Below are positions 8,480 to 17,197 of a stretch of 64,000 bases of DNA, piece after piece. The notes below the pieces were generated by a model. The model did not search any database and was not told where the DNA came from. It worked only from the letters and a program-made list of their open reading frames with translations. This stretch comes from a bacterium (GTDB lineage Bacteria > Bacillota_I > Bacilli_A > RF39 > UBA660): assembly GCA_004563275.1 (NCBI GenBank), contig SFSZ01000005.1, positions 1-64,000 on the forward strand. The letters are read 5' to 3'. Each line of letters opens with the position of its first letter. Positions within the stretch are counted from its first letter, which is position 1. The position numbers were made by a program, and so were the translations under genes.

Positions 8480-9592
8480 ATGAATGATAATTTGTTTTCA
8501 CAATTAGATTTTGGTCCTTTAAAAGAATTTTTAAGCGATGATAATATCACCGATATTTCTTATGATAATGGTGGTCAAATTCATCTTAAGACTTTAGATA
8601 AAGGTATTTATAGGGTTGAAAGACCAGATATTAATAATGCTTTAATGGAGAAGTTAGCTTTTCAATGTTCTAATGTTATGGGTAAGACTTTTAATATGGC
8701 TCATCCTTTCTTAGATGCAGAAAGTGCTGAATTGCGTTTAAACTTTGTTCATGATTCAATTGCTACTAATGGAATTGCATGTGTTATTCGTAAGACTCCT
8801 GCTAAGATTAGATTAAATAAAGAAAAATTATTAAATGAAAAATATTGTACTATTCAAATTCATGACTTTTTAATGAAGTGTGTTGAAGGTCACTGTAATA
8901 TTATTGTTGCTGGTGAAACTGGTTCTGGTAAAACTGAGCTTGTTAAGTATTTAGCTAGTCATACAAAAGAGAATGAGAAGATTATTACAATTGAAGATAC
9001 TTTAGAGCTTCATTTAGATAGGATATTTCCTCATAGGGATATTGTAGCGATGAAGACTAATAATATTGCTTCTTATACTGATGTTCTTGTTACTTGTATG
9101 AGACAGAATCCTAAATGGATTTTACTTTCTGAGGTTCGTAGTGCGGAAGCTGTTATGGCTGTTAGAAACTCTATTTCTTCTGGTCATAATATTTTATCGA
9201 CTATTCATGCTGATAGAGCAGAAAGTGTACCAATGCGTATGTATTCGCTTTTAGAAAGTAATCAAGATGTAACACAGTTTTTATCTACTATTCATAGGTA
9301 TGTACAATTAGCGGTGTGCGTTAAAGGTTATATGAGTAAGGCTTTAGGTAGATTTCAACGTGAAATTATGGAAGTTTGTGAATTTTATGTTGATCAAGAT
9401 AATAAGCCTTGTAGTAATGTTATATATCGAAAAAGTGTTGATGGTACTTTTGCGATAAAAAATCCTACTAAGTATTTATTAGATTATTTAGAATTACAGG
9501 GTGTTATTCTTCCTAGGGATACTTTTAGACTTGGTAGTGTTAATAATGGCAATAGTGCTGATAATCAGGTGGAAATACCTAAAACAGCTTAA
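8480..9592 (+). CDS. CpaF/TadA-type secretion ATPase
   Basis: The 370-residue protein is a VirB11/PulE-superfamily ATPase. An N-terminal domain (1-130) precedes the P-loop GETGSGKTE (about 145-153), an Asp box (ITIEDTLEL), a Walker B region (WILLSEVRSAEAV) and a His box (LSTIHA). Such ATPases power assembly and retraction of Tad pili or export by related type II machines. It is shorter than typical CpaF because the usual long N-terminal region is reduced. It lies between the CpaB-like and TadB-like genes in one operon with a GGGTGAT ribosome site. This is the most certain member of the locus. Confidence 0.88.
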   Translation: MNDNLFSQLDFGPLKEFLSDDNITDISYDNGGQIHLKTLDKGIYRVERPDINNALMEKLAFQCSNVMGKTFNMAHPFLDAESAELRLNFVHDSIATNGIACVIRKTPAKIRLNKEKLLNEKYCTIQIHDFLMKCVEGHCNIIVAGETGSGKTELVKYLASHTKENEKIITIEDTLELHLDRIFPHRDIVAMKTNNIASYTDVLVTCMRQNPKWILLSEVRSAEAVMAVRNSISSGHNILSTIHADRAESVPMRMYSLLESNQDVTQFLSTIHRYVQLAVCVKGYMSKALGRFQREIMEVCEFYVDQDNKPCSNVIYRKSVDGTFAIKNPTKYLLDYLELQGVILPRDTFRLGSVNNGNSADNQVEIPKTA

Positions 9593-9615
9593 TATGATAT
9601 AAGAAAGGAGCATTT

Positions 9616-10509
9616 ATGGAACTAATTATTTTGTTAGTTATAGCAGTATTTATTATTACTTATCGTAAAAATACTGGTGAAAATGTTTATAAGTTTTTTG
9701 CTAAAGAAGCAGCAAATGTATATGATAAATATGCTCCTTATACTTTTAAGATGGTTAGAGAGAAATCTAAACAATTAGGTGAGGAGTATACTACTAAACA
9801 ATATGTTACACAGGTTATTATATTTAGTGTAGCTGGTGCTGGTATTGCTTATTTATATTTTTATAGTATTATTTGGGCAATATTTTATGGCATTGTGGCT
9901 GTAGCTTTTATTCCTTATTTAGCTTATCTTAGATGTAAGAGAATTTATAGTGAGTTTATATTTGAACAAATTCAAGTTTATACTACTAATGTAATTATGG
10001 AGTTTAATACGACTCAATCTTTTGTAAAAGCTTTAGAGGGTGTAAGGGATTCTGGGGTATTAGAAAGTCCGGTTTTAGATGATGTTAAGAAGATGATTGA
10101 ACTTTCTTATCAAAATGGTACGATTGAAGAATCTATTATTTATTTTAATGCTAAATATCCATATTATATGGTTAAGAATATGCATCAATTATTCTTACAA
10201 ATTACTAAAGAGGGTGCTAAAGATTCAGGTGAGTCTTTAGAAAATATGCTTTTAGATATTGATATGCTTGTAGAGGGTGTTTATAGAGATAAAATGGATA
10301 GAACTACTTTCCATAAGAAATTCTTAACCTTTGGGATAGCTCTTTATCTACTTGTTATGCTTACTCAGTTCTTACTGGGAACTGAAAACTATATTGCGAT
10401 GTTAGATAAATGGTATGTTCAAGTTTTACTTCATGTAATTATCATTGTTAATTCAGGTTTCTTACTTAATGGAGAAAAGTATTACAATGAAGATACAGGA
10501 GGTGAGTAG
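9616..10509 (+). CDS. TadB-like inner-membrane platform protein (T2SF type)
   Basis: The 297-residue protein has an N-terminal helix, a pair of membrane segments around residues 70-105, a cytoplasmic helical T2SF-like domain (about 110-235; it carries TTQSFVKALEGVRDSG and EGAKDSGESLENML) and two C-terminal membrane segments. This is the topology of TadB platform proteins that couple the ATPase to the pilus base. AGAAAGGAG precedes the ATG. It lies 23 bp after the ATPase gene and 2 bp before the TadC-like gene. Confidence 0.75.
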   Translation: MELIILLVIAVFIITYRKNTGENVYKFFAKEAANVYDKYAPYTFKMVREKSKQLGEEYTTKQYVTQVIIFSVAGAGIAYLYFYSIIWAIFYGIVAVAFIPYLAYLRCKRIYSEFIFEQIQVYTTNVIMEFNTTQSFVKALEGVRDSGVLESPVLDDVKKMIELSYQNGTIEESIIYFNAKYPYYMVKNMHQLFLQITKEGAKDSGESLENMLLDIDMLVEGVYRDKMDRTTFHKKFLTFGIALYLLVMLTQFLLGTENYIAMLDKWYVQVLLHVIIIVNSGFLLNGEKYYNEDTGGE

Positions 10510-10511
10510 GA

Positions 10512-11306
10512 ATGTTAATAGAAGTTATTATTTTAGGTATTATCCTTTTTGTATTACTTCAATATAATGGTACAATTAGTACTAGTAAGTTCTTTAGTGA
10601 TAATCAAGATATCTTTATGAAAATTAAAGAAAGTGATTATGATTTTTATGCTAAAGCTAAGTATGGGGATTCTATTGATGTTCAAAAGTTATTTAATATA
10701 AGATTAAGAAATGGTATGATTACGATTTTTGTATGTATATTCTTGTTTATTGCTGATTTATCTTATATTAATATATTATTTTCTTTAATAGCTGGTTTTG
10801 TTGTTTATAAACTTTCTTATAGTTCTTTAAAAAGATATTATAAATCTCATTTACATACAATTGATTTAATGCTTCCATATTATTTAAAGAATTTAGAAAT
10901 TTTGGTTCAACATTATACTGTTCCGGTAGCTTTAGGTAAATCGATTGAAGATGCTCCAGAAATATTTAGAAATGGTTTAAAAGATTTGATTGAGAAAATT
11001 AATGCTGGTGATTCATCAATTAATCCTTATATGGATTTTGCAAGAGAGTATCCAGTTAGAGATTCAATGAGAATGATGAGACTTTTATATCGTTTAAGTT
11101 TAGGTAGTCAAGAAAGAAAACAAGAACAGTTATTAACTTTCTCTAGAAATATTTCTTCACTTCAACAAAAGGCGAGAGAAACTAGATATAAAGAAAGATT
11201 AGAGAAGATGGAAAGTAAGACGATGGTTATGCTTATTACGACAGGTATAGGTGTAATGATATTACTTATCATATCTATAATGATGTTATTTACATCGTCT
11301 ATGTAA
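10512..11306 (+). CDS. TadC-like inner-membrane platform protein
   Basis: The 264-residue protein is a second T2SF-type platform protein: an N-terminal membrane segment, a central pair of hydrophobic segments (about 73-100), a cytoplasmic helical domain (LPYYLKNLEILVQHY... ETRYKERLEKMESK) and a C-terminal membrane helix. TadB and TadC occur as adjacent paralogues in Tad loci. The ribosome site GGAGGTGAG lies inside the 3' end of the TadB-like gene, so translation is coupled. A terminator follows immediately, closing the operon. Confidence 0.72.
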   Translation: MLIEVIILGIILFVLLQYNGTISTSKFFSDNQDIFMKIKESDYDFYAKAKYGDSIDVQKLFNIRLRNGMITIFVCIFLFIADLSYINILFSLIAGFVVYKLSYSSLKRYYKSHLHTIDLMLPYYLKNLEILVQHYTVPVALGKSIEDAPEIFRNGLKDLIEKINAGDSSINPYMDFAREYPVRDSMRMMRLLYRLSLGSQERKQEQLLTFSRNISSLQQKARETRYKERLEKMESKTMVMLITTGIGVMILLIISIMMLFTSSM

Positions 11307-11328
11307 GAACTTTAATTAGTTCTTTTTT
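11305..11328 (+). terminator. Rho-independent terminator
   Basis: AAGAACT and AGTTCTT pair around TTAATT and are followed by a T-run, directly after the TadC-like gene. Confidence 0.8.
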
Positions 11329-11411
11329 TATGATATAAATTGACCGACAAGTTTTGCCCATAGGCTTTTTTTATTAGGTAAATTATTATATAATTATAGT
11401 GGTGATTTAAA

Positions 11412-12539
11412 ATGATTTATTTAGATTATTCAGCTACAACTCCGGTTTTAAAGGAAGTTTTAGATAGTTATAATAAAGTTACTATTGATTATTTTGGTAA
11501 TCCTAATAGTTTACATAGTTTAGGGGTTAAGTCAAGGGAACTTCTTAATAGTGCAACTAAACAGATTAGTAATATTTTTAAGATTAAGGAAGAAGAGATT
11601 ATTTATACTTCTGGTAGTACTGAAGCTAATAATTTGGCTTTAATTGGCTGTGCTCTTGCTCATGGTAAGAGGGGTAGTCATATTGTTGTTTCTAAACTTG
11701 AACATGAGTCTATTTATGGGATTTGTAATTATTTAGAGTCGATTGGTTTTTATATAGATTATGTTAAGAATACTGCTGATGGGGTTATTGATTTAGATGA
11801 TTTAAAGGGTCTTGTTAATGAAAATACGATTTTGGTTAGTATTTGTGCAGTTAATAGTGAATTAGGGATTAGACAGCCTTTAAAGACGATAAAACAGGTT
11901 ATTAATAAAGAGAATCCTAATACTATTTTTCATAGTGATATGACTCAAGCTGTTGGTAAGATTCCAATTAATTTAAGTGATGTAGATATGGCTAGTATGT
12001 CTGGTCATAAGATATATGGGCCTAAGGGTATTGGGATGCTTTATAAAAAGATTGGGATTAATATTAAACCAATATTATATGGTTCTAATAAAGATATAAG
12101 ACCAGGAACTCCCGCTTTACCTTTAATTGTTAGTTTTTCTAAAGCTTTAAGAATTGCTAATAGTGATTTGGATAAGAAAGAAAATATAATTAAAAAACAT
12201 AATGATAAGATTTGTGAGTTTTTAAGTGGTTATCCTAAGATTTTAATTAATAAGACTCCTTATTCAATTCCAAATATTTTGAATATAAGTTTAATGAATA
12301 TTAAGCCTGAAACTTTTATTCATGCATTAGAAAAACACGATGTTTATGTTAGTAGTAATACGGCTTGTTCTAGTGGAAAGATTAGTAATGCAGTTTTAGG
12401 TGTTTATGGTGATAAGAAAAGGGCTTTAACTACGATTAGAATTAGTTTATCTTATATGACTACTAATGAAGAAATAAATGAATTTATAAATATTTTTGAA
12501 AGTGTTTATAATAAATTAATGGAGCTTGCCGATGAATAG
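11412..12539 (+). CDS. Cysteine desulfurase, IscS/NifS type
   Basis: The 375-residue class V PLP enzyme removes sulfur from cysteine. Motifs: YLDYSATTP at the N-terminus, TSGSTEANN, HSDMTQAVGK, the PLP lysine in SGHKIYGPKG, and the catalytic cysteine in the mobile loop TACSSG. With thiI three genes downstream, it most likely supplies persulfide for 4-thiouridine synthesis, as NifZ does in Bacillus subtilis. It is distinct from the SufS at 46025. TATAAT at 11389-11394 lies 23 nt before the ATG, and the ribosome site is GGTGAT. Confidence 0.88.
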   Translation: MIYLDYSATTPVLKEVLDSYNKVTIDYFGNPNSLHSLGVKSRELLNSATKQISNIFKIKEEEIIYTSGSTEANNLALIGCALAHGKRGSHIVVSKLEHESIYGICNYLESIGFYIDYVKNTADGVIDLDDLKGLVNENTILVSICAVNSELGIRQPLKTIKQVINKENPNTIFHSDMTQAVGKIPINLSDVDMASMSGHKIYGPKGIGMLYKKIGINIKPILYGSNKDIRPGTPALPLIVSFSKALRIANSDLDKKENIIKKHNDKICEFLSGYPKILINKTPYSIPNILNISLMNIKPETFIHALEKHDVYVSSNTACSSGKISNAVLGVYGDKKRALTTIRISLSYMTTNEEINEFINIFESVYNKLMELADE

Positions 12540-13020
12540 TGATTTTTATTCTGATAGTTTTTGTTTTTTAGCTTATGATAAAGATAATCCTGAACATGTT
12601 AAAGCTTTGGAGAAGTTATTAAGTGATCCTTTGGTTGATGAGTATTTTAATTCTTTAGAGTCTAATTTAGAGGATGAAGATACTTTTTGGGATAGTGCTT
12701 ATTTAGTTAGTAATTATGATGAGATTATTGGTTATTTAGCAATATTTATGGATGCAAAGGAAGCTGAATTACATTATGCGGTTGTTCCTGAGTTTAGAGG
12801 AATAAGAAATAACTCTAATGAAACGATTGGTTGTCAAATTGTAAGAGAGGCTTCAATTGGTTTATTTAGAAGATGTAAGAGTTTGAAGTATTTAAAGTTA
12901 ATGATTGAGAAAAGTAATATTAGAAGTACTAAGACGGCTTTAAGGGCTGGCTATAAACAAGTGGAAAAGGGTTTTTATAATAAATTTACTTTAAGTAGAG
13001 AGGATGCAATGAGTTTATAG
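12532..13020 (+). CDS. GNAT-family N-acetyltransferase (first of a tandem pair)
   Basis: The 162-residue protein has a GNAT-like core: beta strands ending in ELHYAVVPEFRG, an acetyl-CoA-binding-type turn region, and a C-terminal NIRSTKTALRAGYKQ segment typical of the fold. I chose the ATG at 12532 because GGAG (12521-12524) is correctly spaced from it; a TTG six bases upstream is not. It overlaps the end of the desulfurase gene by eight bases and abuts a paralogue. The substrate is unknown; the position between the desulfurase and thiI suggests co-regulation, but a role in tRNA thiolation is only a guess. Confidence 0.72.
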   Translation: MNSDFYSDSFCFLAYDKDNPEHVKALEKLLSDPLVDEYFNSLESNLEDEDTFWDSAYLVSNYDEIIGYLAIFMDAKEAELHYAVVPEFRGIRNNSNETIGCQIVREASIGLFRRCKSLKYLKLMIEKSNIRSTKTALRAGYKQVEKGFYNKFTLSREDAMSL

Positions 13021-13506
13021 ATGACTGAATTTAAGACTAATAATTTTATTTTTTTTAGATTTAATCCTACTAATGATAATGAGATGGAAGCAGTTAATAC
13101 TTTATTAAATGATAGGTATGTTCAGAAGTATTTAGGTAATGTTGATATTAGGGATTTCTTACTTGCTAGTAGGGATGATGATGAGATAAGTGATTCTTCT
13201 TTTTTGGTGGGTTTTAATGATAAAATTGTTGGTTATTTATCTACTTTTAGTGGGCTAGATGCGATTGATTTAGACTATGCGGTATTACCTCAATTTAGAG
13301 GTAAGAAAGTCAATGAAAGAGATACTTATGGAGCTTTAATGATTAAGGAAGCTTCTTCTGAGTTATTTAGAAGATATGCTTATGTTAAGTTTTTAAGAGT
13401 ATATATAAATGAAAGCAATGTTTTAAGTTTAGAGATGGCTAAAAAGATTGGATTTGAAGTTGTTAGAGATGGTTTTAGTCCTTATGAATTGCATATGAAG
13501 AGATAG
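13021..13506 (+). CDS. GNAT-family N-acetyltransferase (second of the pair)
   Basis: The 161-residue protein is clearly paralogous to the preceding one (shared DYAVLPQFRGK, KEASSELFRR and late EMAKKIGFEVV segments). Its ATG follows the previous stop with no gap, and the ribosome site lies within the upstream gene. The substrate is unknown. The pair is probably a local duplication retained in the desulfurase-thiI operon. Confidence 0.72.
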   Translation: MTEFKTNNFIFFRFNPTNDNEMEAVNTLLNDRYVQKYLGNVDIRDFLLASRDDDEISDSSFLVGFNDKIVGYLSTFSGLDAIDLDYAVLPQFRGKKVNERDTYGALMIKEASSELFRRYAYVKFLRVYINESNVLSLEMAKKIGFEVVRDGFSPYELHMKR

Positions 13507-13561
13507 TGGTTGTAAATTTAGTTATTTTTGTTTATACTACTAGAAGTTTTGAGGTGTTTTT

Positions 13562-14740
13562 ATGAAAAAACTTATAATTATTAAGTATGGAGAACTTACT
13601 ACTAAACATGATAATATTAATTTTTTTATTAAGACTTTAAAAAATAATATTGAAAGTAGTTTAAGTGGGATTGATAATAAGATTACTTATGATGTAGGAA
13701 GAATGTTTATTGAAACTGATGAGTATGATGAAGTAGTAAAAAAACTTACTAATACTTTTGGGATTCATGAAATTAATATTGCTTATGAAATAGATGATAG
13801 AAGTTTAGATAATATAAGTAAGGTTTTAATGGAGTTATTAAGTGATAAGGAATTTAATACTTTTAAGGTTGTTACTAAAAGAAGTGATAAGAGTTATCCG
13901 ATTAAGAGTATGGATATTAGTAGAACTTTAGGGGGAGTTGTTCTTAAGAATAAAAAGACGGTTAAAGTTGATGTTAATAATCCAGAACTTCTTATTAATG
14001 TAGAGATTAGAAATAATAAGGCTTATTTATATTTTGAAAAAGTTGAGGGAATTGGTGGTTATCCAGTTGGGACATTAGGTAAAGGAATGTTAATGCTTAG
14101 TGGAGGAATTGATTCACCAATTGCTGGTTATTTAGCAATGAAGAGAGGTATTAGAATTGAAGGGGTTTATTTTGATAGTCCTCCTCATACGAGTATTGAT
14201 GCTAAGAATAAAGTGTTAGAACTTGCTAGTATATTATCTTCTTATAGTGGTTATGTTAAATTACATGTTATTCATTTTACAGAAATTCAAGAGGCTATTT
14301 ATAGGTATTGTCCAAAAGAATATATGATTACTATTATGAGAAGAATGATGTATAGGATAGCAGAAAAGCTTGCTCATAAAAATAATTGTAAAGCAATTAT
14401 TAATGGAGAAAGTGTAGGACAAGTAGCTAGTCAAACTTTAACTAGTATGGCTGCTATTAATGAAGTTATAAAGATGCCGGTATTAAGACCAGTATGTTGT
14501 TATGATAAGATTGAAATAATTGATTTAGCTAAGAAAATTGGTACTTATGATATAAGTATTAGACCTTTTCAAGATTGCTGCACAATATTTGTACCAGAGC
14601 ACCCAGTAATTAATCCAGAAATAGAAAAAGCTAGAGAATATGAACAGGCTTTTGATTTTGAAACTTTAATTAATGAAGCTGTTAAAAATGATGAAGTAAT
14701 TAAGTTACCTCTAGAAAATAAATTTGATGATATTTTATAG
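13562..14740 (+). CDS. thiI: tRNA 4-thiouridine synthase ThiI
   Basis: The 392-residue enzyme has an N-terminal ferredoxin-like/THUMP region (1-165) and a PP-loop adenylation domain beginning MLSGGIDSPIAGYLAMKRG. There is no C-terminal rhodanese domain, the short form found in Bacilli, where a dedicated desulfurase provides sulfur. That partner is the gene at 11412. The late DCCTIF element matches family members. GAGGTG precedes the ATG, with a TATACT further upstream. Confidence 0.92.
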   Translation: MKKLIIIKYGELTTKHDNINFFIKTLKNNIESSLSGIDNKITYDVGRMFIETDEYDEVVKKLTNTFGIHEINIAYEIDDRSLDNISKVLMELLSDKEFNTFKVVTKRSDKSYPIKSMDISRTLGGVVLKNKKTVKVDVNNPELLINVEIRNNKAYLYFEKVEGIGGYPVGTLGKGMLMLSGGIDSPIAGYLAMKRGIRIEGVYFDSPPHTSIDAKNKVLELASILSSYSGYVKLHVIHFTEIQEAIYRYCPKEYMITIMRRMMYRIAEKLAHKNNCKAIINGESVGQVASQTLTSMAAINEVIKMPVLRPVCCYDKIEIIDLAKKIGTYDISIRPFQDCCTIFVPEHPVINPEIEKAREYEQAFDFETLINEAVKNDEVIKLPLENKFDDIL

Positions 14741-14746
14741 ATTTTT

Positions 14747-14765
14747 ACCCATAATAATAATGGGT
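14747..14765 (+). promoter_or_regulatory. Hairpin overlapping a Shine-Dalgarno
   Basis: ACCCAT and ATGGGT pair around a 7-nt loop. The right arm includes the first bases of GGGTGAG, the ribosome site of the short gene at 14773, so folding would hide it. Confidence 0.4.
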
Positions 14766-14772
14766 GAGATAT

Positions 14773-14934
14773 TTGAAGAGTTATAGTTTAGATGATAGTT
14801 TAAAAAATAAATTATTAAATGTTTATAGTAATGAATTTGGAATGAATTTAAAAAAAGAAAAAATTGATTATAAAAAAGAAGCTTTTAGGACGTTTAGTGA
14901 ACATAATTCTTTTAATAAGAATGTAAAAAGATAG
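14773..14934 (+). CDS. Short basic protein with TTG start (53 aa)
   Basis: This small frame between thiI and ackA encodes 53 residues (begins MKSYSLDDSLKNKLLNVY, ends NKNVKR) if read from TTG. Support: a GGGTGAG ribosome site with good spacing, codon use like neighbouring genes, and a strong terminator overlapping the stop. It is Lys- and Asn-rich, has no membrane segment and is probably helical. Family unknown. The alternative is that it is a chance frame, but the bracketing signals argue for a real gene. Confidence 0.55.
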   Translation: MKSYSLDDSLKNKLLNVYSNEFGMNLKKEKIDYKKEAFRTFSEHNSFNKNVKR

Positions 14935-14954
14935 ATTTTGTCTATCTTTTTTTG
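14925..14954 (+). terminator. Rho-independent terminator
   Basis: AAAAAGATAGA and TCTATCTTTTT form an 11-bp stem with a 5-nt loop and T-run, overlapping the stop of the short gene. Confidence 0.85.
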
Positions 14955-14981
14955 TATAATAAATTTGGGTGAAGAAAAAAT

Positions 14982-16160
14982 ATGAAAATTTTAAGTGTAA
15001 ATGCTGGGTCATCATCTTTAAAGTTTACTTTATTTGAGATGCCAGAAGAAAAAGAATTAATTAGTGGGGTTTTTGAAAGAATTGGAATTGATAATTCTTT
15101 CTATACTATTAAATTTAATGGTGAAAAGGTTAAGAAAGAAATTGAACTTAAGGATCATAAGGCTGCTTTTGAATTATTAGTTAAAGAATTAATTGATAAT
15201 AAGATTGTTGAATCTTTAGAAGAAATTGGTGGTATTGGTCATAGAATGGTTCAAGGTGGAACTAATTTTAATAAGACTGCTTTAGTTACTGAGGAAAATA
15301 TTTCTATTGTAGAAAAGTATTCTGTTTTAGCACCACTTCATAATCCAGCTGCTATTGTTGGTATTCGTGCTGCTCAAAGTGTCTTTAAAGATGCTATTCA
15401 AACTATGGTATTTGATACTGCTTTTCATCAAACTATGGAAGAAGAAGTATATTTATATCCTGTTCCATATGAATGGTATACTAAATATGGTGTAAGAAAG
15501 TATGGTGCTCATGGTACTAGTCATAAATATGTAACTATGCGTGCTAATGAAATTTTAGGTAATGATAATGCTAGATTAATTACTTGTCATATTGGTAATG
15601 GGGCTTCTATTAGTGCAGTTAAAGCTGGTAAGTGTGTTGAAACTTCAATGGGACTTACTCCTAATGCAGGTCTTATGATGGGGACTAGATGTGGTGATAT
15701 TGATGCTACTATTATTCCTTACGTAATGGAAGAATCTGGAATGAGTGAGAAAGAAATAGATAATATTTTAAATAAACAATCTGGATTACTTGGTATAAGT
15801 GGAGTATCTTCTGATTCTAGAGATATTGAAGATGGAATTAAAAATGGTAATGAAAGATGTATTCTTGCACAAAAAATGTATGTTAAGAGAATAGTTGATT
15901 ATATTGCTAAGTATTATGTTGAACTTGGTGGATGTGATGCTATTATCTTTACAGCAGGTGTTGGAGAAAATTCAATTAGTACTCGTATGGAGGTAATGGA
16001 AAAATTAGCTTGTTTAGGAGTAAAACCAGATGTTGAAAGAAATAATGTAAGAGGAAAAGAGGCTTTAATTACTGCCGATAGTAGTAAAATTCCAGTATAT
16101 GTTATTCCTACTAATGAAGAATTAATGATAGCTACAGATACTTATAATTTAGCAAAGTAA
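14982..16160 (+). CDS. ackA: Acetate kinase
   Basis: The 392-residue enzyme converts acetyl phosphate and ADP to acetate and ATP, giving substrate-level ATP in fermentation. Signatures: N-terminal MKILSVNAGSSSLKF, FDTAFHQTM, YGAHGTSHK, HIGNGAS, GLMMGTRCGDID and FTAGVGENS. The length is standard. No phosphotransacetylase gene is adjacent. TATAAT at 14955-14960 and a GGGTGAAG ribosome site precede the ATG. Confidence 0.95.
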   Translation: MKILSVNAGSSSLKFTLFEMPEEKELISGVFERIGIDNSFYTIKFNGEKVKKEIELKDHKAAFELLVKELIDNKIVESLEEIGGIGHRMVQGGTNFNKTALVTEENISIVEKYSVLAPLHNPAAIVGIRAAQSVFKDAIQTMVFDTAFHQTMEEEVYLYPVPYEWYTKYGVRKYGAHGTSHKYVTMRANEILGNDNARLITCHIGNGASISAVKAGKCVETSMGLTPNAGLMMGTRCGDIDATIIPYVMEESGMSEKEIDNILNKQSGLLGISGVSSDSRDIEDGIKNGNERCILAQKMYVKRIVDYIAKYYVELGGCDAIIFTAGVGENSISTRMEVMEKLACLGVKPDVERNNVRGKEALITADSSKIPVYVIPTNEELMIATDTYNLAK

Positions 16161-16179
16161 TAAAAAGGAAGTGATATTC

Positions 16180-17136
16180 TTGATTGAAAAGAATATTTAT
16201 AAAATAATATCTAAATATGATTCAATTGTTTTAGCAAGACATATAGGACCAGATCCTGATGCAATTGCCAGTCAAATTGCTCTTAGAGATTCAATTAGAT
16301 TAACTTTTCCAAAGAAGAAAGTTAGTGCGGTTGGAGTAGGAGTATCTAGATTTAAATATATTGGATTATTAGATAAATTAGATGGTGTTAAGGAAGAAGA
16401 ATCTTTACTAATAGTGTTAGATGTTCCAAATATTTGGAGAGTTGATGTTCCTAATTTTGATAAATATAAAGAAGTTATTAAAATAGATCACCATCCTTGT
16501 GAAGATCAAATGGGTAAATGTGAATGGGTTGATACTAATTATTCATCTACTTGTGAAATGATTACAGATTTAATTTTTAATACAAGACTTAAAATGAATG
16601 AAGAGATTGCAAGAAATCTATATGTTGGGATTGTTACTGATAGTGATAGATTCTTACTTACAACTACTAGTAGTCATACTTTACTTGTTTGTTCTAAATT
16701 GATAAGTGATTATAATATTAATTTAACCGAGATTTATAATCATATATATCAAAGACCTTTAAATGAATTTAAATTTCAAGCTTATTTAGCATTAAATATG
16801 AGTGTAACAGAAAATGGTTTTGCTTATATTAAAATTACTAATGAGATGATTAAGGAGTTTAATGTTGATTCTGGAACTGCTTCTAATATGGTTAATAATT
16901 TTAACTTTATTAAAGATTATGTAGTTTGGGCTTTTGTTTCTTATGATGAAAGACAAGAATTGTATAAAGTTAATATTAGATCAAGAGGACCAGTTATTAA
17001 TGAGATTGCGACTAAATATCATGGTGGTGGTCATAAATATGCATCAGGAGCTAGAATTAGTAATGAAGAAGATGTTGATAAATTATTTAAAGAATTAGAT
17101 GATGCTTGTAAAAAGTATAATGAAGAGGCTTTATAA
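16180..17136 (+). CDS. DHH/DHHA1 phosphoesterase (NrnA-like)
   Basis: The 318-residue protein has DHH motifs HIGPDPDA, the DHH triad in VIKIDHHPCEDQ, a TDSDRF segment and the C-terminal DHHA1 signature GGGHKYASGA. Members degrade nanoRNA, pAp or cyclic-dinucleotide products. I place the start at TTG 16180 because AAGGAAGTGAT is correctly spaced for it; a GTG at 16171 would sit inside that Shine-Dalgarno. It follows ackA by 19 bp and is probably in the same operon. Confidence 0.85.
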   Translation: MIEKNIYKIISKYDSIVLARHIGPDPDAIASQIALRDSIRLTFPKKKVSAVGVGVSRFKYIGLLDKLDGVKEEESLLIVLDVPNIWRVDVPNFDKYKEVIKIDHHPCEDQMGKCEWVDTNYSSTCEMITDLIFNTRLKMNEEIARNLYVGIVTDSDRFLLTTTSSHTLLVCSKLISDYNINLTEIYNHIYQRPLNEFKFQAYLALNMSVTENGFAYIKITNEMIKEFNVDSGTASNMVNNFNFIKDYVVWAFVSYDERQELYKVNIRSRGPVINEIATKYHGGGHKYASGARISNEEDVDKLFKELDDACKKYNEEAL

Positions 17137-17149
17137 GAAGCCTTTTTTT
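17126..17149 (+). terminator. Rho-independent terminator
   Basis: AGGCTT and AAGCCT pair around a 6-nt loop containing the stop codon, followed by seven T residues. Confidence 0.8.
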
Positions 17150-17197
17150 CTTGAATTAATTTTATGATTATTATATAATTAATAATAGGTAGATAAT

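Noticed and set aside
11356..11373. Extra terminator GCC-CATA-GGC before the desulfurase gene
   Set aside because: The stem is only three base pairs; a real terminator already lies at 11305-11328.
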